DNA of 64,000 nucleotides from Crocinitomicaceae bacterium (GTDB lineage: Bacteria > Bacteroidota > Bacteroidia > Flavobacteriales_D > Crocinitomicaceae). The stretch spans positions 91,044 to 155,043 of the forward strand of contig JAQVCM010000010.1 of assembly GCA_028689775.1 (NCBI GenBank). The letters are read 5' to 3'. Below, in pieces: positions 36,075-44,176 of this stretch. How positions within the stretch are numbered: position 1 is the first letter of the stretch; every line of letters begins with the position of its first letter. The notes below the pieces were generated by a model that saw nothing but the letters and a program-made list of their open reading frames with translations, searched no databases and was not told the origin of the DNA. The translations under genes and the position numbers were made by a program.

Positions 36075-37316
36075 ATGAAACAATTTGAAATCCCCGAGTA
36101 TTACCGTTCACCAATCATCAGCAAGGTGAAAAACATGCGAAAGTTGCAAGATCCGAGAAAGAAAGATTTCACTCCGACGCAATTAGATTTTGGAAAAGTT
36201 ACTTTTTTAATCGCGCGTCATTTTGGTTTTTGCTATGGTGTTGAAAATGCCATCGAAATTTCATACAAAGCAATTCACGAAAATCCAGATAAGAAAATAT
36301 ATTTGTTGAGTCAAATGATTCACAATCCAGGTGTAAACGAAGATTTATTAAACAATGGAGTTGAGTTTATTCAAGATACATCCGGGAATCAAATTATTCC
36401 GTGGGAAGCGCTAAACAAGGACGACATTGTCATTATTCCTGCTTTCGGCACAACCGTTGAGATTCAAACGAAACTTGAAGAGTTGGGCGTAAATGTGCAC
36501 GGATACAATACAACATGTCCTTTTGTGGAAAAAGTTTGGAATCGCTCCAATAAACTTGGAGAAGATGACCACACCATCATCATTCACGGAAAGTCAACAC
36601 ACGAAGAAACGCGTGCTACGTTCTCGCACAGTGCTCAAAATGCTCCAGCAATTGTAGTTCGTGACATGGAAGAAACCAATTTCTTACGCGATTACATTTT
36701 AGGTAAAAAGACGACGGCTGAATTACTGACTTATTTTGAAGGAAAATTTACAACTAATTTCAATCCAGAGATTCATTTGGAAAAAATTGGTGTGGTGAAT
36801 CAAACGACGATGTTGGCGACCGAAACTGAAGAAATAACCAATACTTTACGCGATGCGATGCTGGAAAAGTATGGCGAAGCAGCTATCAAAAATCACATTG
36901 CAGATACGAGAGATACACTTTGTTATGCAACCAACGACAATCAATCCTCAACGTATGGATTGATGGAAAACGAGGCTGACCTAGCAATCGTAGTTGGAGG
37001 TTATAACAGTTCCAATACAACGCATTTGGTAGAGATTTTAGAAGAGAAATTTAAAACGTTCTTCATCACCAATGCGGATTATATTTTAAATGAAAAACAA
37101 ATTAGTTCGTTTGATATTCATCAGAAAAAAGAAATAATTCATGATGATTTCTTGCCTTTGGATAAAGAGAAACTGAAAGTGGTAATTACTTCGGGTGCTT
37201 CTTGTCCAGACTCAATCGTGGATCAAGTGATACAAAAGATTTTGGCTTTATTGCATGTGGAAACAAGCATTGATGAAGTTTTTAAAAATGAATTTGAACG
37301 TTTCAATCAGCAATAG
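36075..37316 (+). CDS. ispH: 4-hydroxy-3-methylbut-2-enyl diphosphate reductase
   Basis: The 413-aa protein carries out the last step of the MEP isoprenoid pathway, reducing HMBPP to IPP and DMAPP. The three [4Fe-4S] cysteines are in HFGFCYGVENA, YNTTCPFVEKVW and ITSGASCPDSIVD. Other motifs are LSQMIHNPGVNEDL, IIHGKSTHEET and VVNQTTMLATETEE. It is longer than E. coli IspH (316 aa), as in other Bacteroidota. The pseudouridine synthase gene follows within about 10 bases. Confidence 0.95.
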   Translation: MKQFEIPEYYRSPIISKVKNMRKLQDPRKKDFTPTQLDFGKVTFLIARHFGFCYGVENAIEISYKAIHENPDKKIYLLSQMIHNPGVNEDLLNNGVEFIQDTSGNQIIPWEALNKDDIVIIPAFGTTVEIQTKLEELGVNVHGYNTTCPFVEKVWNRSNKLGEDDHTIIIHGKSTHEETRATFSHSAQNAPAIVVRDMEETNFLRDYILGKKTTAELLTYFEGKFTTNFNPEIHLEKIGVVNQTTMLATETEEITNTLRDAMLEKYGEAAIKNHIADTRDTLCYATNDNQSSTYGLMENEADLAIVVGGYNSSNTTHLVEILEEKFKTFFITNADYILNEKQISSFDIHQKKEIIHDDFLPLDKEKLKVVITSGASCPDSIVDQVIQKILALLHVETSIDEVFKNEFERFNQQ

Positions 37317-37321
37317 ATTTA

Positions 37322-38014
37322 ATGTTAATGAAAGATTTAATTGAAGTTTTACATGAAGATAATCATGTGATCGTAGTCAACAAACGCGCTTCAGACATTG
37401 TCCAAGGAGACAAAACAGGAGATGTAACGATGCCTGATTTAATCAAAGAATTTCTGAAAGTAAAATACGATAAACCTGGAAATATATTTTGTGGTGTCGT
37501 ACATCGGTTAGACCGTGTAACAAGTGGTGCAGTCGTTTTTGCGAAGACGAGCAAAGCTTTGACTCGTTTAAATGAACAGTTTAGAGAACAAGATACCAAG
37601 AAAACTTATTGGGCAATTGTAGAAAAAGCTCCAAAAAATAAAACTGGTACTTTAACCAATTACCTACTAAAAAACGAAAAACAAAATAAGTCATACATAC
37701 AAGAGAATGATCTAAAAGGAGCTAAAAAAGCAACGCTGAACTACAAGCAAATTGCTGAATCTGATCGCTATTTTTTACTGGAAGTAGACTTGGAGACAGG
37801 TCGTCATCACCAAATACGTGTTCAGCTGGCAAACATAGGTTGTATCATCAAAGGCGACTTGAAATACGGTGCTAAAAGGTCCAATCCGGATGGTTCAATT
37901 CACTTGCACGCGAGAGGTTTAGATTTCATCCATCCAACAACCAAAGAACTGATTAAAATTGTAGCACCCGTTCCAAATGATAATTTGTGGAAATGGTTTG
38001 AGGAAAGAGTTTAG
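37322..38014 (+). CDS. RluA-type RNA pseudouridine synthase
   Basis: The 230-aa protein has the RluA catalytic motif VVHRLDRVTSGAVVFAKT, whose Asp forms the covalent intermediate, then GRHHQIRVQLANIG and a C-terminal HLHARGLDFIHP. It modifies a uridine in rRNA or tRNA; the exact site cannot be told. There is no S4 domain. The start could be either 37322 or the ATG at 37328; the spacing to ispH suggests an operon. Confidence 0.9.
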   Translation: MLMKDLIEVLHEDNHVIVVNKRASDIVQGDKTGDVTMPDLIKEFLKVKYDKPGNIFCGVVHRLDRVTSGAVVFAKTSKALTRLNEQFREQDTKKTYWAIVEKAPKNKTGTLTNYLLKNEKQNKSYIQENDLKGAKKATLNYKQIAESDRYFLLEVDLETGRHHQIRVQLANIGCIIKGDLKYGAKRSNPDGSIHLHARGLDFIHPTTKELIKIVAPVPNDNLWKWFEERV

Positions 38015-38088
38015 AGACAAACAATAAATTCTTGTGCAGTGAATCTGCCAACGTAAATAGCGTGTCACCTTCGGGTTTAACTTTTTTT

Positions 38089-38178
38089 CTTAGCGTACAA
38101 CTTCGCGCACTTTGCGTTTAAATTCACCCTTAGCGTACTTCGCGTAGAACTTTGCGCCCTTTGCGGTTAAATCCACCC
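38089..38178. repeat. TTAGCG...CTTTGCG repeat, two tandem copies
   Basis: Copy 1 (about 38089-38129) reads cttagcgtacaacttcgcgc then actttgcgtttaaattcaccc; copy 2 (about 38129-38178) reads cttagcgtacttcgcg, then actttgcgccctttgcggtt, then aaatccaccc. Related words (cttagcgcactttgtgttaaa) occur at 45505-45565. Such elements are spread through many Bacteroidota genomes; function is unknown. Confidence 0.65.
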
Positions 38179-38273
38179 ACAACATACAACTTTCATTTTA
38201 GCACACTACCTTTTAGCAGTTATCAATTTAGCTATGTTCCCTTGTGCTTTCACCGAATGTTCTGCGGTATAAA

Positions 38274-38305
38274 CCAAAAAAGAGGAAAGCCTAAACTTCC
38301 CTCTT
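38274..38305 (-). terminator. Terminator after the thiamine-type TonB receptor gene
   Basis: The minus strand AAGAGG-g-AAG-tttagg-CTT-t-CCTCTT forms a stem with one mismatch, followed by TTTTGG. It lies about 25 bases beyond the stop codon at 38329. Confidence 0.7.
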
Positions 38306-38328
38306 CCTTGAATCAATTTTTATTTTCT

Positions 38329-40803
38329 TTACAATTTAAAAGTCACGCGACCCAAAACATTAACTCCCGCTTGCGGAAAGTAGAAATTCTCGTTAATTGT
38401 TTCTCCTGAAGAGATGTAACTATAGGTATAACCATTGTTTTCAAACATGTAATTGAAAACGTTATTCACCAACAATCCAAATTGAACTTCTTTGAAGAAG
38501 GTGTTTTTCAACGTGTAATCTACACTCAAATTTGTCAAGAAATACTCATTCAACATTTTACGATCGCTGGAAGTATTGTCCATGAACTGTTTTCCGACAT
38601 ATTTTGTCAACACGTTGAAATTTAGATTTTTTATTGGTTCGTAATTCAACCCAAGTGTTGCAATCAAATTAGGTGTAAAAGCCAAATCGGTATTTCTGTG
38701 AATCGTTTCTACTTGACCTCCGTTGTCATAATCGTCAATGTATTCTTTGAATTCTTTGATTTTATTTTGACTCAAGGTGATGTTTCCTGTTAAACTTAAA
38801 TTCTTCAAGATTTTATATCCCGCTTCTAATTCAATTCCAGTTCGGTAACTTTCAGGTGTGTTGGTTCTCGTGTAACCACCTACATCGTTTATCTGTCCCG
38901 TTAAAATCAATTGGTTTTTGTAGTACATCAAGAAGTAATTCGCTGTCGCAAAGAAACGACTTGATTTTCTTTTGTAACCAGCTTCTAAGTTGTAAAGTTC
39001 TTCTGCTTTTGGACGATTAGCAGCTGTGTTTTCAATGAAATCTTTACGGATTGGTTCTCTATTGGCAACACTTACAGATGCGTACACATTGTTTTTTTCG
39101 TTGAAATCATACATCAATCCGGCTTTTGGATTGAAGAAGGTGTAGCTTACATTTTGCTGAACATCCAATTGTTGCCCATTTTCTTCTTGTACTCCTAAAA
39201 ATGAATACTGAATCGTACGAACTTGCATGTCTGCGTATAATTTGAATTTTTTGATTGCATACGTTGCTTTCACATACGAATTGGCATCTAGTTTATTGGA
39301 AGTGTTTTCATAATAACGATCTCCGATTTCAGAACTTGAAGCAACGCGAGCCCAAATAATTTCTCCGAAGTGATCTCCGGTATATTGATTAATTCCACCA
39401 CCCCAAGTTATTTGAAGGTTTTTCAAGTTGTTGTAATTTAACGACATAACCGTTCCGTAAAAATCATTATCCAACCATTTCTGTCGAATTAAATCAGTTC
39501 TGTTGATGGTTACGCCACCAATTACAACTGGTGTTAATCCGTAAGCACTGAATTTTGCATTGCTTTTATATTCTTCATAATATCCGCGACCTTTCGTATA
39601 ATGTCCTGAGATATTTACATTCAACTTATTGGTGAAGCGATGCGTGAAGTGCAATTGGTAATGATCCTGCTGATAATTATCAGTCTGATTTTCATAGGTA
39701 AACGAGTTGTATCTACGATCTGAATTCAATAAGTTTTCTCTATCTTCTTGCGACAAGCCATTTCGGTCTGCATAGGCATTCATTCCAGCAACATCATTCT
39801 TAATCCTGCTTTCTGGCGAACCGTTCCAAGCTTGATACGAAGTTTGTTTTCCGCTAAAAACATTCAAACGCAACAAGGATTTTTTACCAATCCAAGCACC
39901 TGAAAGGTAAAAAGATTTTAAGTTTGAATTGGCTCGGTCGATGTAACCGTCTGATGTAATTCTGGATAAACGGGTATCAACGGTAAACTTATTATTAATC
40001 AATCCGGTTCCAGCTTTCACGCTTGTTCTCAGTGTGTTAAATGATCCATACGCATTGTCTGATTCTGCATAACCTGTTTTGACTACTTGATCCGTTTTGA
40101 TGTTTAAACTTGCGCCAAAAGCAGCTGCTCCGTTGGAGGATGTTCCAACACCACGTTGAACTTGGATGCTTTCAGCAGAAGACGCAAAATCGGGCATATT
40201 CACCCAAAAAACGCCGTGAGATTCTCCATCATTAACGGGAATTCCATTAATCGTCACATTAGTTCTCGTTGGGTCAACACCACGAATTCGAACACCTGTG
40301 TAACCAACGCCAGCGCCAGCATCAGAAGAGACAACTGTTGAAGGAGTGCTTTCCAGCAAGTATGGTAAATCCTGTCCAAAATTTGCTTTTTCAATCTCTT
40401 TCTTTGTGAGATTGGAATAGGTAGTCGGCGTTTTTTCGTTTGCACGTGTTGCTGAAACTTGAATTTCTTCAATCAATTCTGCAGCTAAGTTCAATTGAAA
40501 ATTCACTTCTTGGTTTTTGCCATCGATTTTAATGGCTTTAAAATGTGATTCATAACCCGAAAGATTGGCTTCGAATTCATACGAATCATTTTTTAAATTA
40601 CTGATTTTGTAAAAACCCTCTGCATTGGTAAACGCAGTTTGATAGGTGTTGAGAATGGTAATTTTCGCACCAGAAAGAGCTTGTCCATCTTGGTTGATCA
40701 CTTTTCCTTGGATCTCATAGCGATTGGATTGGTTTTGTGCTTTCGCACCGATTGGCACCGCTAATGCAAGTGCGAATAACATTTTGAAAATTCTTGTTTT
40801 CAT
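38329..40803 (-). CDS. TonB-dependent receptor under TPP riboswitch control, probable thiamine receptor
   Basis: The 824-aa protein has a signal peptide (MKTRIFKMLFALALAVPIGA, cut near KAQ), a carboxypeptidase-like domain (IQGKVINQDGQALSGAKITI, about 30-110), a plug (VRIRGVDPTRTNVTINGIPV, QRGVGTSSNGAAAFGASLNI) and a barrel ending VNVLGRVTFKL. EIQVSATRANEKTPT before the plug is a possible TonB box region. A TPP riboswitch lies about 70 bases upstream of the ATG, so the gene should be repressed by thiamine diphosphate. This points to uptake of thiamine, its phosphates or a precursor; TPP-regulated TonB receptors are known in Bacteroidota. No inner-membrane partner (PnuT-like) is adjacent. Confidence 0.93.
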   Translation of the reverse strand: MKTRIFKMLFALALAVPIGAKAQNQSNRYEIQGKVINQDGQALSGAKITILNTYQTAFTNAEGFYKISNLKNDSYEFEANLSGYESHFKAIKIDGKNQEVNFQLNLAAELIEEIQVSATRANEKTPTTYSNLTKKEIEKANFGQDLPYLLESTPSTVVSSDAGAGVGYTGVRIRGVDPTRTNVTINGIPVNDGESHGVFWVNMPDFASSAESIQVQRGVGTSSNGAAAFGASLNIKTDQVVKTGYAESDNAYGSFNTLRTSVKAGTGLINNKFTVDTRLSRITSDGYIDRANSNLKSFYLSGAWIGKKSLLRLNVFSGKQTSYQAWNGSPESRIKNDVAGMNAYADRNGLSQEDRENLLNSDRRYNSFTYENQTDNYQQDHYQLHFTHRFTNKLNVNISGHYTKGRGYYEEYKSNAKFSAYGLTPVVIGGVTINRTDLIRQKWLDNDFYGTVMSLNYNNLKNLQITWGGGINQYTGDHFGEIIWARVASSSEIGDRYYENTSNKLDANSYVKATYAIKKFKLYADMQVRTIQYSFLGVQEENGQQLDVQQNVSYTFFNPKAGLMYDFNEKNNVYASVSVANREPIRKDFIENTAANRPKAEELYNLEAGYKRKSSRFFATANYFLMYYKNQLILTGQINDVGGYTRTNTPESYRTGIELEAGYKILKNLSLTGNITLSQNKIKEFKEYIDDYDNGGQVETIHRNTDLAFTPNLIATLGLNYEPIKNLNFNVLTKYVGKQFMDNTSSDRKMLNEYFLTNLSVDYTLKNTFFKEVQFGLLVNNVFNYMFENNGYTYSYISSGETINENFYFPQAGVNVLGRVTFKL

Positions 40804-40869
40804 TTTTAGAAAAACTTTAACAAGAACAAGGGGCTAATTCTTTGGATGAATAATTAGCTTAATATAAAT

Positions 40870-40950
40870 TGGTCACTTCCCTTCGCAGGCATTATCCTGA
40901 GCAGGTACAATGGGTATAATCTCAGCCTTTTCACGGGCACCCCTTAGAGA
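40870..40950 (-). ncRNA. TPP (THI-element) riboswitch
   Basis: On the minus strand, the conserved blocks occur in order: AAGGGGTGCCC (40935-40945), CTGAGA (40920-40925), ACCC (40912-40915), ACCTG..GGATAATGCC (40888-40906) and GCGAAGGGAA (40877-40886). This matches the thiamine diphosphate aptamer. Downstream, before the ATG, GCTAATT..AATTAGC forms a hairpin followed by CCCCTT, which could pair with the AAGGG of the aptamer's closing strand. That switch mechanism is inference. Confidence 0.95.
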
Positions 40951-40956
40951 ACGCCG

Positions 40957-40988
40957 CAAAGGTATGTGATTAAAATTGATAATTCCAA
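40957..40988 (-). promoter_or_regulatory. Promoter of the TPP riboswitch-receptor transcript
   Basis: The minus strand has TACCTTTG (40957-40964), an exact TAnnTTTG box, with a TTGG-like element about 21 bases upstream (40986-40988). Transcription would begin near 40950, right at the start of the aptamer. Confidence 0.65.
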
Positions 40989-41075
40989 GGAATTTAAAAA
41001 GAGATTTATTTTAAAAGTGTAAAATGTTGATTTCGAGCATATCTGTCGATGTTTTATCTAGTTTAATTGCTGATA

Positions 41076-41126
41076 TTTTTTTTATTGTAGAGCCGCTATG
41101 CATTGCGGCTCTACAATAAAAAAAAA
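41076..41126. terminator. Perfect inverted repeat: bidirectional terminator-like palindrome
   Basis: Arms ATTGTAGAGCCGC / GCGGCTCTACAAT flank a TATGCATT loop and are extended by T8 and A9-10 tracts, giving about 21 bp of perfect pairing (41076-41096 with 41105-41125). It follows dnaX (minus) by about 90 bases and fits a terminator in both directions. The GTAGAG..CTCTAC palindrome with TGCATT centre also looks like a dispersed repeat. Confidence 0.7.
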
Positions 41127-41218
41127 CAATTCCTTGCATCAGAACCTGTCTTTCTGAAAAATTTGAAAAGAAATTTGGGGAATTTTTTTTGAATGTCAAA
41201 TTTTACGTATCAGATATT

Positions 41219-42960
41219 CTAAAACTCTAAATCCAAATTAAACGTCTTTTGCAAGGTGATCAAATTCACATTTCTCTCCGCCAAAATATTGAATTTATCT
41301 TTTCCTGTCAGCATTTTATTAGTCTCTTCATCCGGCGTTTCATTGATGGTAAACTCAACTTCGATTGCCCAATTCTGCAATTTATTTCGAAGGAAATCGA
41401 TCAACAATGGTGCGAATTGAGATTGCATGATACTCAACTGAATGGCATTGTCAAGCTCCAAATGAATTTTACCCATTTCAGGCATTTTCGGATCCCGTTT
41501 CGTTAAACAAGAACTAATTGTTTCAGCACCATCCAATTGATCTGCTTTGATTTTAAAGGCAAATTGACGGACATACATTTTTAGGTCATCCAATGAAAAT
41601 GGATTTTTAGGACGGTTCGCTAAATCTTCAGAAGAAGGTTGTGCATTTTCTTTATCCTGCGCCTGCATTTCCGAAATGGAAATGTGACGTGTTTGCAGAT
41701 TTCCAGTAGGAGCGTGCAAGACTTTTGCCTCTTTTTTGAAGGTCATTGGAGCACGTTCTTGAGCTTGTGCTGGCTTTCCCGCAGGTTTTCCAGCTGCAGG
41801 TCTTAATGATTGTCCTGGAAACGGAATGATTTCTACTGGGTCAGAGAATCCTTTTTTTTTTCGAGTTCTTGTTTGACAGAACACAATTGCATCAAAGCCA
41901 ATTCAACCAACAAACGTTGATTTTTGGATGCTTTGTATTCTACATCTGTTTTACTTAAAACAGTCAGACAACGTAAAATATAATCAGAATCCAAGATTTT
42001 AGCTTGTTCGATGTAACGATTTTCAACGCTTTCACCAACTTCTAATAATTTTGCTGTTCGAACGTCTTTACAAACCAATAAATTCCTGTAATGATCAGCC
42101 AATCCAACAACAAAGTTGTGACCGTCAAAACCGCGTTCTTGTATGTCGTTGTAAAGCAAAATCGCTGCTGGAATATCTTCCTTCATTGCAGCTTCTACAA
42201 TGCGAAAGTAATAATCGTAATCTAGAATATTTAAATTCTCTAATACTGCTGCAAGCGTAATCTTATTTCCTGCGAAACTAACAATTTGATCGTAAATCGA
42301 CAAAGCATCACGCAAAGCACCGTCGGCTTTTTGACCAATTAAATGCAACGCTTCTGCCTCTGCTTCAATACCTTCTTTAACAGAAATGTTTGCCAAATGA
42401 TCTGCGATGTCTTTCACTTTGATTCGATTGAAATCAAAAATCTGACAACGAGATAAAATCGTAGGAATAATTTTGTGTTTTTCTGTGGTCGCTAAAATGA
42501 AAATAGCGTGTGGTGGCGGCTCTTCTAGTGTTTTCAAAAATGCATTGAAAGCAGCAGAGGATAACATGTGGACCTCATCGATGATATACACTTTTCGAGT
42601 TCCAATTTGAGGCGCAATTCGCACTTGATCAATCAAGCTTCGGATATCCTCAACACCGTTGTTGGAGGCAGCATCTAATTCGTAAACGTTTAGAGAAGCG
42701 CCTTCGTTGAATGAAAGACAAGAATCGCATTGATCGCAAGCTTCAATTTCTTCCGTTGGATTAAAACAGTTAACCGTTTTAGCCAATATTCGTGCAGTGG
42801 TCGTTTTACCAACACCACGTGAACCGCAAAATAAAAAAGATTGTGCAAGATGGTTGGTCTTAATCGCACTCTTCAAGGTTGAAGTGATTGATTTTTGACC
42901 GACAACAGTTTCAAAAGTCTGAGGTCTATATTTTCTTGCCGAAACGATAAATTCTTCCAT
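41219..42960 (-). CDS. dnaX: DNA polymerase III subunit gamma/tau, with probable frameshift at an A10 run
   Basis: The clamp-loader ATPase starts MEEFIVSARKYRPQTFETVV. It has Walker A GSRGVGKTTTAR, the Cys4 zinc module CFNPTEEIEACDQCDSC, Walker B VYIIDEVHMLS and SRC box ILSRCQIF. The zero frame ends after 375 residues (stop 41833-41835) just past an A10 run (plus-strand T10 at 41852-41861). The run contains A-AAA-AAG in frame. A -1 shift there joins to a second open frame through FSDPVEIIPFPGQSLRP to QKTFNLDLEF (stop at 41219), giving about 580 residues with a tau-like C-terminal region. Both products may be made, or the run may be a sequence error; see findings. Confidence 0.9.
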
Positions 42961-43290
42961 GCTCCCACAAAGATAAAAAGACTTTTTTAATAAGTCCTTG
43001 TTGTGAAGAATTTAATTTTGAAATTGATGTAAATAACTGAATATAATAGGATTATATTTTATTTGTTAAGTTTTTAAATCCATTTATGGATAGTTTAAAT
43101 TGCTTCTTAAGAAAGGAGCGTAGCTCTGTTTTCTTTTGGTATGTTTTTCGTTTGTTTTTGTGATATAGATTAACATTCAATAGGCTCTCAAAGAATTCAC
43201 CACTACGTGGCTTTGTTGAAAATTATAAATGAAAAATCTCTTCAAACTTCTTTGCGGTAAAAAAAGTATCAATTAGGGATAATTAAAACT
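42961..43290. other. Intergenic region between truA and dnaX
   Basis: This 330-base gap contains the dnaX promoter (-7 box at 42968-42975) and fragments resembling the dispersed repeats: cattcaatagg near 43174 and ctttgcggtaaa near 43250. No gene was recognised. Confidence 0.5.
42968..42975 (-). promoter_or_regulatory. -7 element of dnaX, very close to the start codon
   Basis: The minus strand TATCTTTG is an exact TAnnTTTG box ending only 7 bases before the dnaX ATG (42960). The transcript would be leaderless or nearly so. No good -33 TTTG is seen at the right distance. Confidence 0.5.
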
Positions 43291-44025
43291 CTAATATTCA
43301 ATATCCCACAAAAACAAGGCGTGTGCTGGAACGGAAGCTTTCGCTGCGCCACGATCTTTCTCTTCCAAAATGGTTTTGAAATCTTCCGGTTTGATTTTAC
43401 CTTCGCCAATTTCAATCAAAGTTCCAACCGTTGCGCGAACCATGTTTCTTAAAAAACGATTCGCTGTAATTTCAAAATACATTTCATTTTCAGAAGTTTT
43501 CACCCAATGTGCTAAAGTAATTTCGCAAATGTTCGTCTTCACATCGGTGTGTAATTTTGAAAGCGAAGTAAAATCTTGTTTTCCCATCAAATATTGACAA
43601 GCATCTTGCATTGCTTTTAAATCCAGTTGACTAGGAAAATACAAACTGAAATCAGTATTAAATCCATCTTTTTGTTGGTGAATGAAATAGCGATAGGTTC
43701 GATTTTTCGCGTCAAATCGTGCGTGAAAATCTTTATCTACTTGTTGAATTTGATGAACCACAATGTCCTTCGGTAACATTTTGTTGAGCTTGCTTATCAA
43801 GTTCACGTTGTATATTTGATCCGTTAAATCAACGTGTAAAATATAACGTTTCGCATGCACACCAGAATCGGTTCTACCGCAACCAACGATGGAAATTTTC
43901 TCGTTGCGATTCAATTTAGTAAGCGCATCTTCAATTTCCTGCTGAACAGAATTTTGCCTCGGCTGACGTTGCCAACCAAAATACTCTTTCCCATTGTATG
44001 AAATTTCGAATGTGTACCGATTCAT
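43291..44025 (-). CDS. truA: tRNA pseudouridine(38-40) synthase
   Basis: The 244-aa protein starts MNRYTFEISYNGKEYFGWQR. It has the catalytic VGCGRTDSGVHAKRYI (Asp in RTDSGVHA), FHARFDAKNRTYRYFIH and the C-terminal FLRNMVRATVGTLIEIGEGK. It converts uridines at positions 38-40 of the tRNA anticodon arm to pseudouridine. It stands alone on the minus strand, divergent from the acyltransferase gene. Confidence 0.97.
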   Translation of the reverse strand: MNRYTFEISYNGKEYFGWQRQPRQNSVQQEIEDALTKLNRNEKISIVGCGRTDSGVHAKRYILHVDLTDQIYNVNLISKLNKMLPKDIVVHQIQQVDKDFHARFDAKNRTYRYFIHQQKDGFNTDFSLYFPSQLDLKAMQDACQYLMGKQDFTSLSKLHTDVKTNICEITLAHWVKTSENEMYFEITANRFLRNMVRATVGTLIEIGEGKIKPEDFKTILEEKDRGAAKASVPAHALFLWDIEY

Positions 44026-44176
44026 CGTGTAAAATTAAGAAGGATTATTGAGTTGTAAGCTTTGAAAGTCGATTGTTTTCAAATTGCACAAGCACAAAAA
44101 GATTGCTTGTTTGTCATTTAAAACCTCTTTTAGTATGGTTTTTGTTAGCTTTGATTCTTTTAAAAATGAGAATCGA

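Larger units (their letters stand above)
38015..38328. other. Intergenic region with tandem TTAGCG..TTTGCG repeat
   Basis: This 314-base convergent gap carries two tandem copies of a TTAGCG/CTTTGCG repeat (38089-38178) and a terminator at 38274-38305. No gene was found. Confidence 0.6.

Noticed and set aside
38089..38178. Possible CRISPR array at the tandem repeats
   Set aside because: There are only two degenerate units without regular unique spacers, and no cas genes are in the window.
42051..42260. Small frames antisense to dnaX and other large genes (about 60-146 codons)
   Set aside because: They have no conserved motif, no start context and unusual composition; they are shadows of real genes.
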